A stretch of 64,000 bases of DNA, from the NCBI GenBank assembly GCA_013214575.1, contig JABSSD010000119.1:94015-158014 (forward strand), given 5' to 3'. Made by a program: the position numbers and the translations under genes. Shown here one piece after another: positions 41,405 to 51,975 of this stretch (position 1 is the first letter of the stretch; each line of letters opens with the position of its first letter). This DNA is from Paracoccaceae bacterium. GTDB lineage: Bacteria > Pseudomonadota > Alphaproteobacteria > Rhodobacterales > Rhodobacteraceae. The notes beneath the pieces are model-generated. The model saw only the letters and a program-made list of their open reading frames with translations, searched no databases and had not been told where the DNA came from.

Positions 41405-43474
41405 ATGCCAAGCGGCTATCTGGTATCCCTGGGCGCAGACAGCGCACTGGGCGTCGATGACATCATCGGAGGCGCCTGGACCGCTTTCACCACAGACACC
41501 GATCTGGGCTCTGGCCAATGGGTCTTTACCGGCATCGACGACGGCAACAGTTTTACAGATACTCTGGAACCCGGCGAATATTACCTGGCCACCAATGGCA
41601 ATGTCTATTTCGTCCCGGCTTACGGCGAGGTCGATACCCTGACCAGTGCCGATGTGGTCAGCGCCCCCAGCTACTCCCTTATCCCCGACCACCAGGTCGA
41701 TGGCACCTCAGACGGTGATATCATCGACGGCAGCTACACCGACAGTGATGGCGACAGAATCAACGATGCGGCTGACAACGGCGATCTGGTCTATGGCTAT
41801 GGCGGTGCGGATAACATTAGCAGCGGCAGCGGCGACGATTGGATCCATGGTGGCAGTGGCGATGACACCATTGACGGCGGCAATGGCGATGACGTCATCT
41901 ATGGCGATGGCGGCACCTCGACCACTGAATCGCTGAGCTGGGACGCTCAGGGCAGCGATGAACAGAACGTAAGTGCAGGCTTCACTCAGACCACCGGGCA
42001 AATCGACGTGTCGGTCAGCTTCACCGAAGACGGCAACAACTCGGCAACTTACAAGCTGGAAACCACCGACACCATCTATGTCGCGGCAGGAGAATCCTTC
42101 GATGCAAACGCCTCATTAGAGCTGCGCGGCAGTGGCGATGGCGCCACCTCGACCACTACAGTCAGTTTTGCCGCCAACAGCAGTTCCGACGTGGAGGACG
42201 AGGTTGAGAATGTCGTCTTCCGGATCAGCGATATCGACTTCGCCGCAGGCAACCACCGCGACATTCTAACGGTCAATGCCTATGATGCAGACGGCAATCC
42301 TGTCACCGTGACGCTGACGGTTGTCGACAACGGCAGCAACACCGACACCATCAGTGGCAATACGGTCACCGCAGGCGAGAACGGTGAGAACGCCGCCGAT
42401 GCAACCGGATCGCTGCTGGTGGAGATCGCCGGGCCAGTTGCGACAATCGAAATTATCTACGAAAATGAGCTGGGCGGCACCCAGGCAATCTGGGTCAGCG
42501 ACCTGTTCTTTGACACCATCGCCAACCCTCCCGGCAACGACGAGCTAAATGGTGGTCTCGGCGACGACGCCATCTTTGGCGAAGCAGGCGATGATCTGAT
42601 CACCGGCGGCGAAGGCAGTGACACCCTGGACGGTGGCAGCGGCAATGACACCCTCAACACCGCCGAGGGCGACACTGCGCTGGGGGGCGACGGCGACGAC
42701 CTGTTCATCCTGACCGACTACGGCGAAGCGGGCAGTTCCGCCATTGCGATTGAGGGCGGAGAAGGCGATGAGCTCGGCGGCGACACCCTGGATCTGAACG
42801 GGCTGGCCGATTTCTCGACCCTGATCCTGACCACTGACACCCTCGACGAAAAGGCCGGCACGGTCGAACTGCTCGACGGCTCTCTGGTGACTTTCTCGGG
42901 GATCGAACACATCATCTGCTTTACCCCCGGCACCCTGATTGATACCGCGCATGGCCCAAGGGCCATCGAAACGCTGACTCTTGGTGACCTGATCGTCACC
43001 CGCGACCACGGGTTGCAGCCGCTGCGCTGGGTTGGCAGCCGAACCGTTGCAGCCCAGGGCAGTTTTGCCCCGATTGAGATCGCCCAAGCCCTGTTGCCCG
43101 GGGCCCGCGCGCCGCTTTTGGTGTCGCCGCAGCACCGGTTGCTGTGGAGCGGCGACCGCGCCCAGATGCTGTTTGGTATCGACGAAATTCTGGTTGCGGC
43201 CCAGCATCTGCTGACCAACCCGGCCGTCACCCGCCGCACGGGTGGCCTGGTGACCTATGTTCACCTGATGCTGGACCAGCATCAGGTGATCTATGCCAAC
43301 GGCGCCGCAACGGAAAGTTTCTACCCCGGTGATCAGGCCCTGAGCGCCCTCAGCGACGCCGGGCGGGATGAGATGTTTACCCTGTTCCCCGAGCTCCGCA
43401 GCCACACTGGCGGTTTTGGCGATACCGCTCGCTTATGTCTCAAGTCACACGAAGGCCTGCTGCTCGCGGCCTGA
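41405..43474 (+). CDS. RTX-type calcium-binding repeat protein with C-terminal Hint (intein-like) domain
   Basis: GGSGDDTIDGGNGDDVIYGDGG and GGLGDDAIFGEAGDDLITGGEGSDTLDGGSGND repeats; CFTPGTLIDTAHGPRAIETLTLGDLIVTRDHGLQPLRWVG Hint motif. Confidence 0.9.
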   Translation: MPSGYLVSLGADSALGVDDIIGGAWTAFTTDTDLGSGQWVFTGIDDGNSFTDTLEPGEYYLATNGNVYFVPAYGEVDTLTSADVVSAPSYSLIPDHQVDGTSDGDIIDGSYTDSDGDRINDAADNGDLVYGYGGADNISSGSGDDWIHGGSGDDTIDGGNGDDVIYGDGGTSTTESLSWDAQGSDEQNVSAGFTQTTGQIDVSVSFTEDGNNSATYKLETTDTIYVAAGESFDANASLELRGSGDGATSTTTVSFAANSSSDVEDEVENVVFRISDIDFAAGNHRDILTVNAYDADGNPVTVTLTVVDNGSNTDTISGNTVTAGENGENAADATGSLLVEIAGPVATIEIIYENELGGTQAIWVSDLFFDTIANPPGNDELNGGLGDDAIFGEAGDDLITGGEGSDTLDGGSGNDTLNTAEGDTALGGDGDDLFILTDYGEAGSSAIAIEGGEGDELGGDTLDLNGLADFSTLILTTDTLDEKAGTVELLDGSLVTFSGIEHIICFTPGTLIDTAHGPRAIETLTLGDLIVTRDHGLQPLRWVGSRTVAAQGSFAPIEIAQALLPGARAPLLVSPQHRLLWSGDRAQMLFGIDEILVAAQHLLTNPAVTRRTGGLVTYVHLMLDQHQVIYANGAATESFYPGDQALSALSDAGRDEMFTLFPELRSHTGGFGDTARLCLKSHEGLLLAA

Positions 43475-43507
43475 TCCAACCACACCCAAGGTCTGCTGCT
43501 CGCGGCC
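43454..43507 (+). repeat. In-frame direct repeat spanning the Hint gene stop codon (period 36 nt)
   Basis: ggcctgctgctcgcggcc (43454-43471) and ggtctgctgctcgcggcc (43490-43507). Confidence 0.8.
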
Positions 43508-43514
43508 GAAATGA

Positions 43515-43546
43515 AAACACCGCAGCCCTCGCGGGTTGCGGTGTTT
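43515..43546. terminator. Bidirectional terminator hairpin
   Basis: AAACACCGCA...TGCGGTGTTTTT between convergent genes. Confidence 0.75.
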
Positions 43547-43574
43547 TTAGAATGTCAGCGATAGGTCTGCAGGG

Positions 43575-44609
43575 TCAGCCGTACATCAACCGCGCCTGCG
43601 AGAACGACAATAGCTGGCTGCTTTTTTCGTCCCACAGATGCAACCGGGCACAATTCAGGCTCTCGCGGACTGTCATCCTGTTGCTTTCGGCCAGTATCTG
43701 GTGATCGCGCAGCACTTCGGTCAGGCGATAGAACGGGATCCGGCTGTACAGGTGATGCACATGGTGAATGCCGATATTGGCACTGAACCACTGCAGCACC
43801 GACGGCAGCACATAGTGCGAGCTGCCATGCAGTGCGGCATCATGCAGCTGCCAGTCCTCGTCCTGCTCCCAACGGGTGTCTTCAAACTGGTGCTGCACAT
43901 AGAACAGCCACATCCCGGCGGTTGCAGCCAACAGCGTCGATGGCACAAAAATCAGAAACACTGGTGCCAGACCGCCAAAATACCAGATCACCAGCAGGGC
44001 AACGACGATGGTAATATTGGTGCCCATTGCACTAACCCAGTAGCGCAGGCTGTTCATCAGCCCCAACGGCACCCGGTTTTGCACAAAGAACAAATAGCCG
44101 GGACCAAAGGCAAACAGCGTGATCGGATTGCGGTACACCCGGTACATCAGACGATCAAAGCGTTTCAGTTCTTGATATTCAGTGACGGTCAGGGTGTGGA
44201 TGTCGCCCATGCCGCGTTTTCCCAGATTCCCCGAGGCGCTGTGATGCGCCGAATGAGTCCGCCGCCAAACGTCATAAGGCGTCAGGGTCAACACCCCAAT
44301 AATTCGCCCGACCCAGTCACTGACCAGGCGGTTTTTAAAGAACGAGCCATGGCCACAGTCATGCTGGATTGTGAACAGGCGCAGCAGGAACAGGGCATTG
44401 ACCGTCGAAATCCCAAAGGTCAACCAATAGCTGACCGACATCGACCACCAGGCCAGCGCCCAGAGCAAAACAAACGGGCCAGCCGTAACAGCAAGCTCAA
44501 AGGCGCTTCGCAGTTGGTTTGGCTCACGGTATTTGGCCAATGTCTTAACCCAGTCGCGCGCTGAAAGCGCGCCGGGTTGCGTCCGGGATTGATCAGTGGA
44601 TTGTGTCAT
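43575..44609 (-). CDS. Fatty acid desaturase
   Basis: Histidine boxes HDCGH, HSAHH, HHVHH; multiple TM segments. Confidence 0.88.
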   Translation of the reverse strand: MTQSTDQSRTQPGALSARDWVKTLAKYREPNQLRSAFELAVTAGPFVLLWALAWWSMSVSYWLTFGISTVNALFLLRLFTIQHDCGHGSFFKNRLVSDWVGRIIGVLTLTPYDVWRRTHSAHHSASGNLGKRGMGDIHTLTVTEYQELKRFDRLMYRVYRNPITLFAFGPGYLFFVQNRVPLGLMNSLRYWVSAMGTNITIVVALLVIWYFGGLAPVFLIFVPSTLLAATAGMWLFYVQHQFEDTRWEQDEDWQLHDAALHGSSHYVLPSVLQWFSANIGIHHVHHLYSRIPFYRLTEVLRDHQILAESNRMTVRESLNCARLHLWDEKSSQLLSFSQARLMYG

Positions 44610-44848
44610 GCGCCTGCTTTTTTCGTTGCTCAACCATCGGATAAACTACCAGAGCGTCATAGCAAGTAAAATTTCATTGAAAACAGCTGTTCCGGCAAAG
44701 CGTTGCCGACATAACGTCAACTTGCAGTCAATCGCCCGGAATTTGAAGCCGCAGGCGACAGCCTTCCCTTCTGGGACGGGTCTCGGCCCGAGGGTTGATC
44801 ACCACCATATTGACCGCAGCACATCGTTCAAACTCAGAGTTCAGCGGC

Positions 44849-45625
44849 TCAGGCGGCTGGCCCGCCTTCGGGCCGCTCGCCCGCCGCCCAGCCATGCACC
44901 GCAGCCCCAAAGGCCTGGAACAGAGGCCGTGACACCGGGTCATTATTCGCATCCCACTCGGGGTGCCATTGCACCGCCAGAGTAAACCCCGCCGCATCCC
45001 TGACGTAACAGGCCTCGGGGGTGCCATCCTGGGCATATCCATCAATGACAATACGGGATCCAGGGGTTTTGATGCCCTGCCCATGCAGGGTATTTGTCAT
45101 CACCTCACGGGCGCCCAGCACCTGATGAAACACGCCGCCGTCCCGCAGTTCAACAATATGGCGCAGGGCAAATTTATCCTCCAGGCTGCCCTCGGGGGGC
45201 ATCCGGTGGTTCATCCGTCCCGGCAGGTCGCGGATCTCGGGGTGCAGCGTGCCGCCCAGCGCCACATTGACCTCTTGAAAGCCACGGCAAATGCCCAGGA
45301 AAGGCTGTCCCCGCTCAACACAGGCCCGCACCAATGGCAGTGCAATCGCATCGCGCGCCCGGTCAAACGCCCCATGCGCCGCGGTCTCTGCCTCGCCGTA
45401 TTCCTGTGGATGCACATTGGGCCGGCCACCGGTCAGCAGAAAGCCGTCAAAGGTGTCCAGCAGCTCCTCGACGGATAGAAATCGCGGATCCGAGGGGATC
45501 AACAAGGGCATACAGCCGGCCACTTCGGCCACCGCCTCGGAATTCATGGTGCCGCCCGCATGGGCCGGATATTGATCATTAATCAGGTAGGAGTTGCCGA
45601 TAATACCGACGCGGGGGCGTGCCAT
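44849..45625 (-). CDS. Gamma-glutamyl-gamma-aminobutyrate hydrolase-like class I glutamine amidotransferase (peptidase C26)
   Basis: FDGFLLTGGRPNVHPQEYGE, PFLGICRGFQEVNVALGGTLHPEIRDLPGRMNHR, FTLAVQWHPEWD. Confidence 0.9.
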   Translation of the reverse strand: MARPRVGIIGNSYLINDQYPAHAGGTMNSEAVAEVAGCMPLLIPSDPRFLSVEELLDTFDGFLLTGGRPNVHPQEYGEAETAAHGAFDRARDAIALPLVRACVERGQPFLGICRGFQEVNVALGGTLHPEIRDLPGRMNHRMPPEGSLEDKFALRHIVELRDGGVFHQVLGAREVMTNTLHGQGIKTPGSRIVIDGYAQDGTPEACYVRDAAGFTLAVQWHPEWDANNDPVSRPLFQAFGAAVHGWAAGERPEGGPAA

Positions 45626-45789
45626 AGGTTTTCTCAATTTGTGACCAGTTGCGCGAACCTAGCGCCAAGCGGATACCTTGTGCAACTCCACAACCCAGCG
45701 CAACCAGATGTTCACCCCCGCACAGGTCAGTGCCCATCCGCCCGGCAAAGGCGACCCACGCCAATACCGCAACTCTCACAACTTGGTTT

Positions 45790-45820
45790 CTGGTCCATGA
45801 AAGTACTACTCATGGACCAG
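45790..45820. repeat. Perfect inverted repeat CTGGTCCATGA-N9-TCATGGACCAG
   Basis: 11-bp perfect arms, intergenic. Confidence 0.85.
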
Positions 45821-45838
45821 GGCAGATGGTCCGTGTGG

Positions 45839-46264
45839 TTAGATTTCGCCAGCCAGGCCAGCGGCCTCAATGCCACTCAAGGCGGCAATGGCATCATTGT
45901 CCGAGCTATCCCCCGTTACCCCAACCGCACCAATCACCGTGCCACTTGCGTCCCGCACCAGCACCCCACCGGGAACCGGAACAACCTGACCGCCGTAAAC
46001 TCCGTTTACTGCCGCCATGAAATAGCCCTGCGCTTCGGCCCGCGCCATCTGCGCCGTCCCTGCCATTCCCAGCATCACCGCGCCGTAGGCTTTGCCCTGG
46101 GCAATGGCAAAGCGACCGGGCGCGGCGCCATCTTCCCGTTCAAAGGCCTGCACATGGCCGCCAGCATCCAGCACCACCACCGACAACGGCTTCAGCTCTA
46201 GTGCACGGCCCTTGTCCAGTGTATTTTTAATGATAATCCGCGCTTCGCGCAAAGAAATAGCCAT
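45839..46264 (-). CDS. GlcG/HbpS-type heme-binding family protein
   Basis: LKPLSVVVLDAGGHVQAFEREDGAAPGRFAIAQGKAYGAVMLGM; VPVPGGVLVRDASGTVIGAVGVTGDSSDNDAIAALSGIEAAGL. Confidence 0.88.
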   Translation of the reverse strand: MAISLREARIIIKNTLDKGRALELKPLSVVVLDAGGHVQAFEREDGAAPGRFAIAQGKAYGAVMLGMAGTAQMARAEAQGYFMAAVNGVYGGQVVPVPGGVLVRDASGTVIGAVGVTGDSSDNDAIAALSGIEAAGLAGEI

Positions 46265-46277
46265 AGTAGATCCCTTT

Positions 46278-46327
46278 CATCTGGCTGAAAATTGGGGGGA
46301 AATTTTGAGGGGGCAGACAGCCCCCTC
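46278..46327 (-). repeat. Composite dispersed repeat (GAGGGGGCTGTCTGCCCCCTC hairpin + CAGCCAGATGA tail)
   Basis: Minus-strand reading; near match to 18329-18394. Confidence 0.7.
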
Positions 46328-46375
46328 ATTACCCCAGTCCCCTAAGTGTCCCTCGTCAATCAAACCGCGTTGGGC

Positions 46376-48505
46376 TCAAACGGCCTTCAGCTCCAGCCGC
46401 CGCGCATGCAACACCGGCTCGGTATATCCCGAAGGCTGTACCCGTCCCTTGAACACCAGATCACAGGCCGCCTGAAAGGCGATGCCATCAAAACCTGGAG
46501 CCATCGGCTTATAGTCCGGATCGCCGCTGTTCTGCGCATCCACCACCGCCGCCATCTTCTGCATTGCCGCCATCACCTGCGCTGTGTCGACCACCCCATG
46601 ATGCAGCCAGTTCGCCAGTGCCTGACTTGAAATCCGGCAGGTCGCCCGATCCTCCATCAGACCCACATCATGGATGTCCGGCACCTTCGAGCAACCAACA
46701 CCGTGATCAATCCAACGCACCACATAGCCCAGAATACCCTGGGCATTGTTCTCAATCTCAAGACGGGTCTGGTCCGCCGACAGGTTCGCACCTGTCATCA
46801 GCGGAATGGTCAACAGATCCTCCAGCGATCCCCGTGCGCCAGCCAGCTTCAACTGGTCCTGAACAGCCAACACATCGACGTGGTGATAATGGGTCGCATG
46901 CAGAGTGGCGGCGGTGGGTGACGGCACCCAGGCGCAGGTCGCTCCGGCCTTGGGGTGGCCAATCTTGGCCTCCAGCATCGCCGCCATCAGATCCGGCATC
47001 GCCCACATGCCCTTGCCGATCTGCGCGCGCCCCTTCAGACCGCAGGCCAGACCGATATCCACATTGCGATCCTCATAGGAGGCGATCCAGGGCGTCGCCT
47101 TCATCTCACCCTTGGGCAACATGGCGCCAGCTTCCATCGAGGTATGGATCTCATCCCCGGTGCGGTCCAGGAAACCGGTATTGATAAACGCCACCCGGGA
47201 TTTCGCCGCCCGGATACAGGCTTTCAGGTTGACGCTGGTGCGGCGTTCCTCATCCATGATGCCGATCTTGACGGTATTGCGCGGCAGGCCCAGCGCGTCC
47301 TCAACATGGTCAAAGATCCGGCAGGCAAACGCCACTTCCTCGGGGCCATGCATCTTGGGCTTGACCACATAGACCGAGCCATGCGCCGAATTGCCCCCCG
47401 CCGACTGCAGATCATGGATCGCAATCATCACGGTCGTCATCGCGTCCAGGAAGCCCTCACCGATCTCCAGCCCATCCCGGTCCAGCACCGCCGGATTGGT
47501 CATCAGATGGCCAACATTGCGGATCAGCAACAACGACCGCCCCTTCAGCGAAGCGGCACCGCCATCTGGCGCGCTATAGCTAACATCCGGGTTCAGCACC
47601 CGGGTAAAGCTGGTGCCGCCTTTGACGATCTCTTGGCTCAGATCGCGTTTCATCAGGCCCAGCCAGTTGGAATAGGCCTGCACCTTGTCCGCCGCATCAA
47701 CGGCGGCAACACTGTCTTCGCAATCCATGATCGTCGACATCGCAGATTCTAAAGTGATGTCGTTGATGCCGGCGGCATCAGTTTTGCCGATATTGCCACT
47801 CGCATCGACCTCAACAATCACGTGCAAGCCATTCTTTTTCAACAGAACCCGCGACGGAGCGCTGGCGTCGCCAACATATCCGGCAAAGCCCGCCGCATCG
47901 CCAAGGGATGGCAGCAGCGCCCCATCAACAACAGACAACGCCCCGACCTCAGCCCAGGATCCCTGCGCCAGTGCAAAATTCGCATCCAGAAAATCGCGAC
48001 CCCAGGCCACAACCCGCGCTCCGCGGGTCGCATCATATCCCTTGCCCTGCGGCAGATCACCCATGGCATCGGTGCCATAAAGCGCATCATACAAAGATCC
48101 CCAACGGGCATTCGCGGCGTTCAGTGCAAAACGGGCATTGGTGATCGGCACCACCAGTTGCGGCCCCGGCACCAGGGCAATCTCGGGATCGACATTCTGC
48201 GTCTCAATCTCAAAATCGTCACCCTCAGGCAGCAGGTAGCCAATCTCGCGCAGGAAGGCGCTATAGGCGTCGCTGTCATGTGACTGACCCCGGCGTTCGA
48301 TATGCCAGCTATCAATGCGGGCTTGAAGATCCTTGCGTTTGGCCAGCAAGGCGCGGTTCTCTGGGCCAAACTCATGTACCAGCTGGCTTAAACCCAGCCA
48401 GAAAGCATCGACGGCGACGCCGGTGCCTGGCAATGCTGCCTGTTCAATGAAATCAGCGTATTCAGCCGCGACTTGCAGCCCCCGCTTTTCGACTCGTGCA
48501 GTCAT
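46376..48505 (-). CDS. glcB: Malate synthase G
   Basis: 709 aa; [77 protein letters not shown]. Confidence 0.96.
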   Translation of the reverse strand: MTARVEKRGLQVAAEYADFIEQAALPGTGVAVDAFWLGLSQLVHEFGPENRALLAKRKDLQARIDSWHIERRGQSHDSDAYSAFLREIGYLLPEGDDFEIETQNVDPEIALVPGPQLVVPITNARFALNAANARWGSLYDALYGTDAMGDLPQGKGYDATRGARVVAWGRDFLDANFALAQGSWAEVGALSVVDGALLPSLGDAAGFAGYVGDASAPSRVLLKKNGLHVIVEVDASGNIGKTDAAGINDITLESAMSTIMDCEDSVAAVDAADKVQAYSNWLGLMKRDLSQEIVKGGTSFTRVLNPDVSYSAPDGGAASLKGRSLLLIRNVGHLMTNPAVLDRDGLEIGEGFLDAMTTVMIAIHDLQSAGGNSAHGSVYVVKPKMHGPEEVAFACRIFDHVEDALGLPRNTVKIGIMDEERRTSVNLKACIRAAKSRVAFINTGFLDRTGDEIHTSMEAGAMLPKGEMKATPWIASYEDRNVDIGLACGLKGRAQIGKGMWAMPDLMAAMLEAKIGHPKAGATCAWVPSPTAATLHATHYHHVDVLAVQDQLKLAGARGSLEDLLTIPLMTGANLSADQTRLEIENNAQGILGYVVRWIDHGVGCSKVPDIHDVGLMEDRATCRISSQALANWLHHGVVDTAQVMAAMQKMAAVVDAQNSGDPDYKPMAPGFDGIAFQAACDLVFKGRVQPSGYTEPVLHARRLELKAV

Positions 48506-48581
48506 CTGGCTCTCCGGTTTTTTAGTATGCGTCTGTATGCTGGCGGCAATTTAGGGCAATAGTTTCCGATCGGCAACACGG

Positions 48582-48602
48582 TTGGTAAAGTTATTTTACC
48601 AA
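48582..48602. promoter_or_regulatory. Candidate operator TTGGTAAA-N5-TTTACCAA upstream of glcB
   Basis: Perfect 8-bp arm inverted repeat 77 bp upstream of glcB, in the glcB/pepN divergent region. Confidence 0.55.
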
Positions 48603-48754
48603 TTCCCGCATATCTGTTTCAAAATCCACTTGATGACCAACCGGTGCCATGCCCTGCCCTGCTCTGCGCCCAAATCGCAATGATTGTGCCTATCCACTTG
48701 CAGTTGCGGGACCGTGCACTAAACCTGTCACACAGCGTGACCTAGGAGAGTGAC

Positions 48755-51307
48755 ATGGCCGAAACTGCCCCCCAGACGATCTACCTCAAGGACTACACCC
48801 CCTTTGGCTATCAGGTAGACTCGGTTCACCTCACCTTTCGCCTCTCCGCCGAATCCACACGGGTGCTCAGCCGCATTAAATTCACCCCGCTGCCCGAGGC
48901 CGCAGACAAACGGTTCTTCCTGCACGGCGAACAGCTGAAACTGATCACCGCCAAGATTGACGGCCAATCCGTTTCGCCCGACGTCACTCCGCAGGGGCTG
49001 AGCTGCGATACCCCCGACACCGCCTTCATCTGGGAGACCGAGGTGGAGATTGACCCGCAAGGCAACACCGCGCTGGAAGGGCTCTATATGTCGAACGGCA
49101 TGTATTGCACCCAGTGCGAGGCCGAGGGCTTTCGCAAGATCACCTATTACCCGGACCGCCCCGACGTGATGAGCACCTTTACCGTGCGCATTGAGGGCGA
49201 TGAGAAGGTGCTGCTCTCCAACGGCAATCCCACCAGCAGCGGTGATGGCTGGGCCGAGTGGCACGATCCATGGCCCAAACCGGCCTATCTGTTTGCACTG
49301 GTGGCCGGTGATCTGGTCAACCACCCGGACCGCTTCACCACCGCCTCGGGTCGGGATGTCGAGCTGAACATCTGGGTCCGCCCCGGCGACGAGGGCAAAT
49401 GCGCCTTTGGCATGGAAGCGCTGAAAAAGTCGATGACCTGGGACGAGGAGGTCTATGGTCTGGAGTATGACCTCGACATCTTTAACATCGTCGCGGTGGA
49501 TGATTTCAACATGGGCGCGATGGAGAACAAGGGGCTGAACGTGTTCAACTCCTCCTGCGTTCTCGCCTCGCCCGAAACCTCGACCGATGCCAATTTTGAA
49601 CGTATCGAGGCGATCATCGCGCATGAGTATTTCCACAACTGGACCGGCAACCGCATCACCTGCCGCGACTGGTTCCAGCTCTGCCTGAAAGAGGGGCTGA
49701 CAGTGTTCCGTGACAGTCAGTTCACCTCTGACATGCGCTCGGCCTCGGTCAAACGGATCTCGGATGTGATCGACCTGCGCGGGCGGCAATTTGCTGAAGA
49801 CAACGGCCCGCTGGCGCATCAGGTCCGCCCCGAAAGCTTTCAGGAAATCAACAACTTCTACACCGCCACCATCTATGAAAAAGGCGCCGAAGTGATCGGC
49901 ATGTTAAAGCGGCTGGTGGGCGACGACAACTATGCCAAGGCCGTGGCCTTGTATGTCAAACGTCACGACGGTCAGGCCTGCACCATCGAGGATTGGCTGC
50001 AGGTGTTTGAAGACACCACCACCCGCGATCTGAGCCAGTTCAAACTGTGGTACAGTCAGGCCGGCACCCCACGGGTCAAAGTCACCGACGCCTATGCGGA
50101 TGGCACCTACACGCTGACCTTTGAGCAATCGACGCCCGCCACACCGGGCCAGCCCGACAAAGACCCCCGTGTCATTCCCATTGCCGTCGGCCTGTTGGGT
50201 CAGAACGGTGATGAGCTGCGCGGCACCGAGGTGCTGGAACTGACCCAAGCCAAGCAGAGCTTCACCTTCGACGGTCTGTCCGCCAAGCCGATCGCCTCGA
50301 TCCTGCGCCAGTTCTCCGCCCCGGTGATCCTGCAGCGCGACACCAGCAATGCCGAGCGCGCCTTTTTGCTGGCGCATGACAGCGATCCCTTCAACCGGTG
50401 GGAGGCAGGCAATGCCCTGGCCAAGGGTTCCCGCATCGCCATGGTACTGGAGGGGGTTGCACCGGATGCCGACTATCTGGATGCGCTGACCAAGCTGGTC
50501 CGCGATGACAGCCTTGCCCCGGCCTTCCGCGCTCTGGTGCTGTCGCCGCCCAGCCAGTCTGATCTGGCCCAGACCCTGTATGAGCGTGGCCACACCCCCG
50601 ATCCGCAGGCGATTTATGACGCTGCCGAGACCTTTACCCAGACCCTGGCCGAGGCGCTGACCGACAGCCTGCCGCGTCTCTATGCCGACACCACCGTGCA
50701 AGGGCCCTACAGCCCCGATGCCACAAGCACCGGCAAGCGCGACCTCAACGCCCGCATCCTGTCGCTGCTGACCCGTCTTGACGGCGGCGACCAAGCCGCC
50801 CGCCAATATGCCGCTGCTGACAACATGACCTTGCAGAACGCCGCGCTGGCCAACCTGCTGAAGGCCGACAAAGGCGAACAGCAGTCACAGGCCTTCTTTG
50901 ACCAGTGGCAGGGGGATCGGCTGGTGATGGATAAATGGTTTGGCCTGCAGGTCGCCTGCGCCGCACCAGAAAAAGCCGCAGCTCTTGCCGAGGCGCTGAC
51001 CAGACACCCGCTGTTCGACATGAAGAACCCCAACCGGTTCCGCGCGGTAATGGGCGCGCTGGCGATGAACCAGGCCGGTTTCCACTATGCCGGTGGCGCA
51101 GGCTATCAACTGCTGGCCAACAATCTGATCGCGCTGGATGCCCTGAACCCGCAGACCACCGCCCGCATGTGCTCGGTCTTTCAGAGCTGGAAACGCTATG
51201 ACCAACCCCGCCAAGAGCTGATCCGCAGCCAGTTGGAGCGGATCGCCGCCACCGAGAACCTCAGCCGGGACACCAATGAGATGGTCACCAGGATCCTGAA
51301 CGGCTAA
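48755..51307 (+). CDS. pepN: Aminopeptidase N
   Basis: GAMENKGLNVFNS and HEYFHNWTGNRITCRDWFQLCLKEGLTVFRDSQF. Confidence 0.96.
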   Translation: MAETAPQTIYLKDYTPFGYQVDSVHLTFRLSAESTRVLSRIKFTPLPEAADKRFFLHGEQLKLITAKIDGQSVSPDVTPQGLSCDTPDTAFIWETEVEIDPQGNTALEGLYMSNGMYCTQCEAEGFRKITYYPDRPDVMSTFTVRIEGDEKVLLSNGNPTSSGDGWAEWHDPWPKPAYLFALVAGDLVNHPDRFTTASGRDVELNIWVRPGDEGKCAFGMEALKKSMTWDEEVYGLEYDLDIFNIVAVDDFNMGAMENKGLNVFNSSCVLASPETSTDANFERIEAIIAHEYFHNWTGNRITCRDWFQLCLKEGLTVFRDSQFTSDMRSASVKRISDVIDLRGRQFAEDNGPLAHQVRPESFQEINNFYTATIYEKGAEVIGMLKRLVGDDNYAKAVALYVKRHDGQACTIEDWLQVFEDTTTRDLSQFKLWYSQAGTPRVKVTDAYADGTYTLTFEQSTPATPGQPDKDPRVIPIAVGLLGQNGDELRGTEVLELTQAKQSFTFDGLSAKPIASILRQFSAPVILQRDTSNAERAFLLAHDSDPFNRWEAGNALAKGSRIAMVLEGVAPDADYLDALTKLVRDDSLAPAFRALVLSPPSQSDLAQTLYERGHTPDPQAIYDAAETFTQTLAEALTDSLPRLYADTTVQGPYSPDATSTGKRDLNARILSLLTRLDGGDQAARQYAAADNMTLQNAALANLLKADKGEQQSQAFFDQWQGDRLVMDKWFGLQVACAAPEKAAALAEALTRHPLFDMKNPNRFRAVMGALAMNQAGFHYAGGAGYQLLANNLIALDALNPQTTARMCSVFQSWKRYDQPRQELIRSQLERIAATENLSRDTNEMVTRILNG

Positions 51308-51380
51308 CGCCAGCTCAGGCCCCTGGTCCCGGGGCAATCCGGGCGGGCCTGCCATGCGGCCTTATTTTGGAGTTCACACA

Positions 51381-51911
51381 GTGCCGCTTCTTATCGCCAT
51401 CCTCGGCATCGCTGCGGCGGTGTACTTCGTCCTGAACCGCGCCCGCAACGCGGCCCTGATGGCCGGAGACCTTGTGGATGTGGCCAAAGATGTAAAGCTG
51501 GCAGCACGGCGGTTTGGCTTCCGCCGCCAGACCAACATGCATCCGGTGGAAAGTGTTGAAGACACCAACCTGGCCACCGCCGCATTGGCGATTGCCTTTC
51601 AGCAACTCGACGGCACGCCAGGGCGGGACCAGAGCGATAAACTGATCTGTCAGCTGCAAGGGCAATTGGGCATGGACAGCGACGCCGCAGAAAATGCGGC
51701 CGTTCTGGGTCGCTGGCTGGTCTCGCAATGTGGTGGAACCGAGGCGGCGCTGGCCAGATTGTCCCGCAAAGCATACAGGCTTGGCGGCGCAGAGGCGCTG
51801 CAACCCCTGATGGAAATCCTCAACGGCAGCCTGTCAGACAACGGTCTGAGCCCGCGCCAGCAAGACGCGATGGACGGGGTGTGTTTTGCCTTTCGCAAAG
51901 CCGGATCCTAA
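51381..51911 (+). CDS. Uncharacterised protein with N-terminal TM segment
   Basis: GTG start VPLLIAILGIAAAVYFVLNRARN; helical soluble domain; no family recognised. Confidence 0.65.
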   Translation: MPLLIAILGIAAAVYFVLNRARNAALMAGDLVDVAKDVKLAARRFGFRRQTNMHPVESVEDTNLATAALAIAFQQLDGTPGRDQSDKLICQLQGQLGMDSDAAENAAVLGRWLVSQCGGTEAALARLSRKAYRLGGAEALQPLMEILNGSLSDNGLSPRQQDAMDGVCFAFRKAGS

Positions 51912-51975
51912 ATCCAATGGGCAAAACGCGCCTCATCAGCCACGCTGCCCCCAGTGATGTGATCAGAGGTCGACA

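Noticed and set aside
41800-42710. Short-period DNA repeats in the RTX/Hint gene considered as CRISPR or tandem satellite
   Set aside because: They encode GGxGxD calcium-binding repeats in frame; no conserved direct repeat/spacer pattern.
42545-43405. 286-aa minus-strand ORF opposite the RTX/Hint gene
   Set aside because: Shadow ORF produced by repetitive GGxGxD codons.
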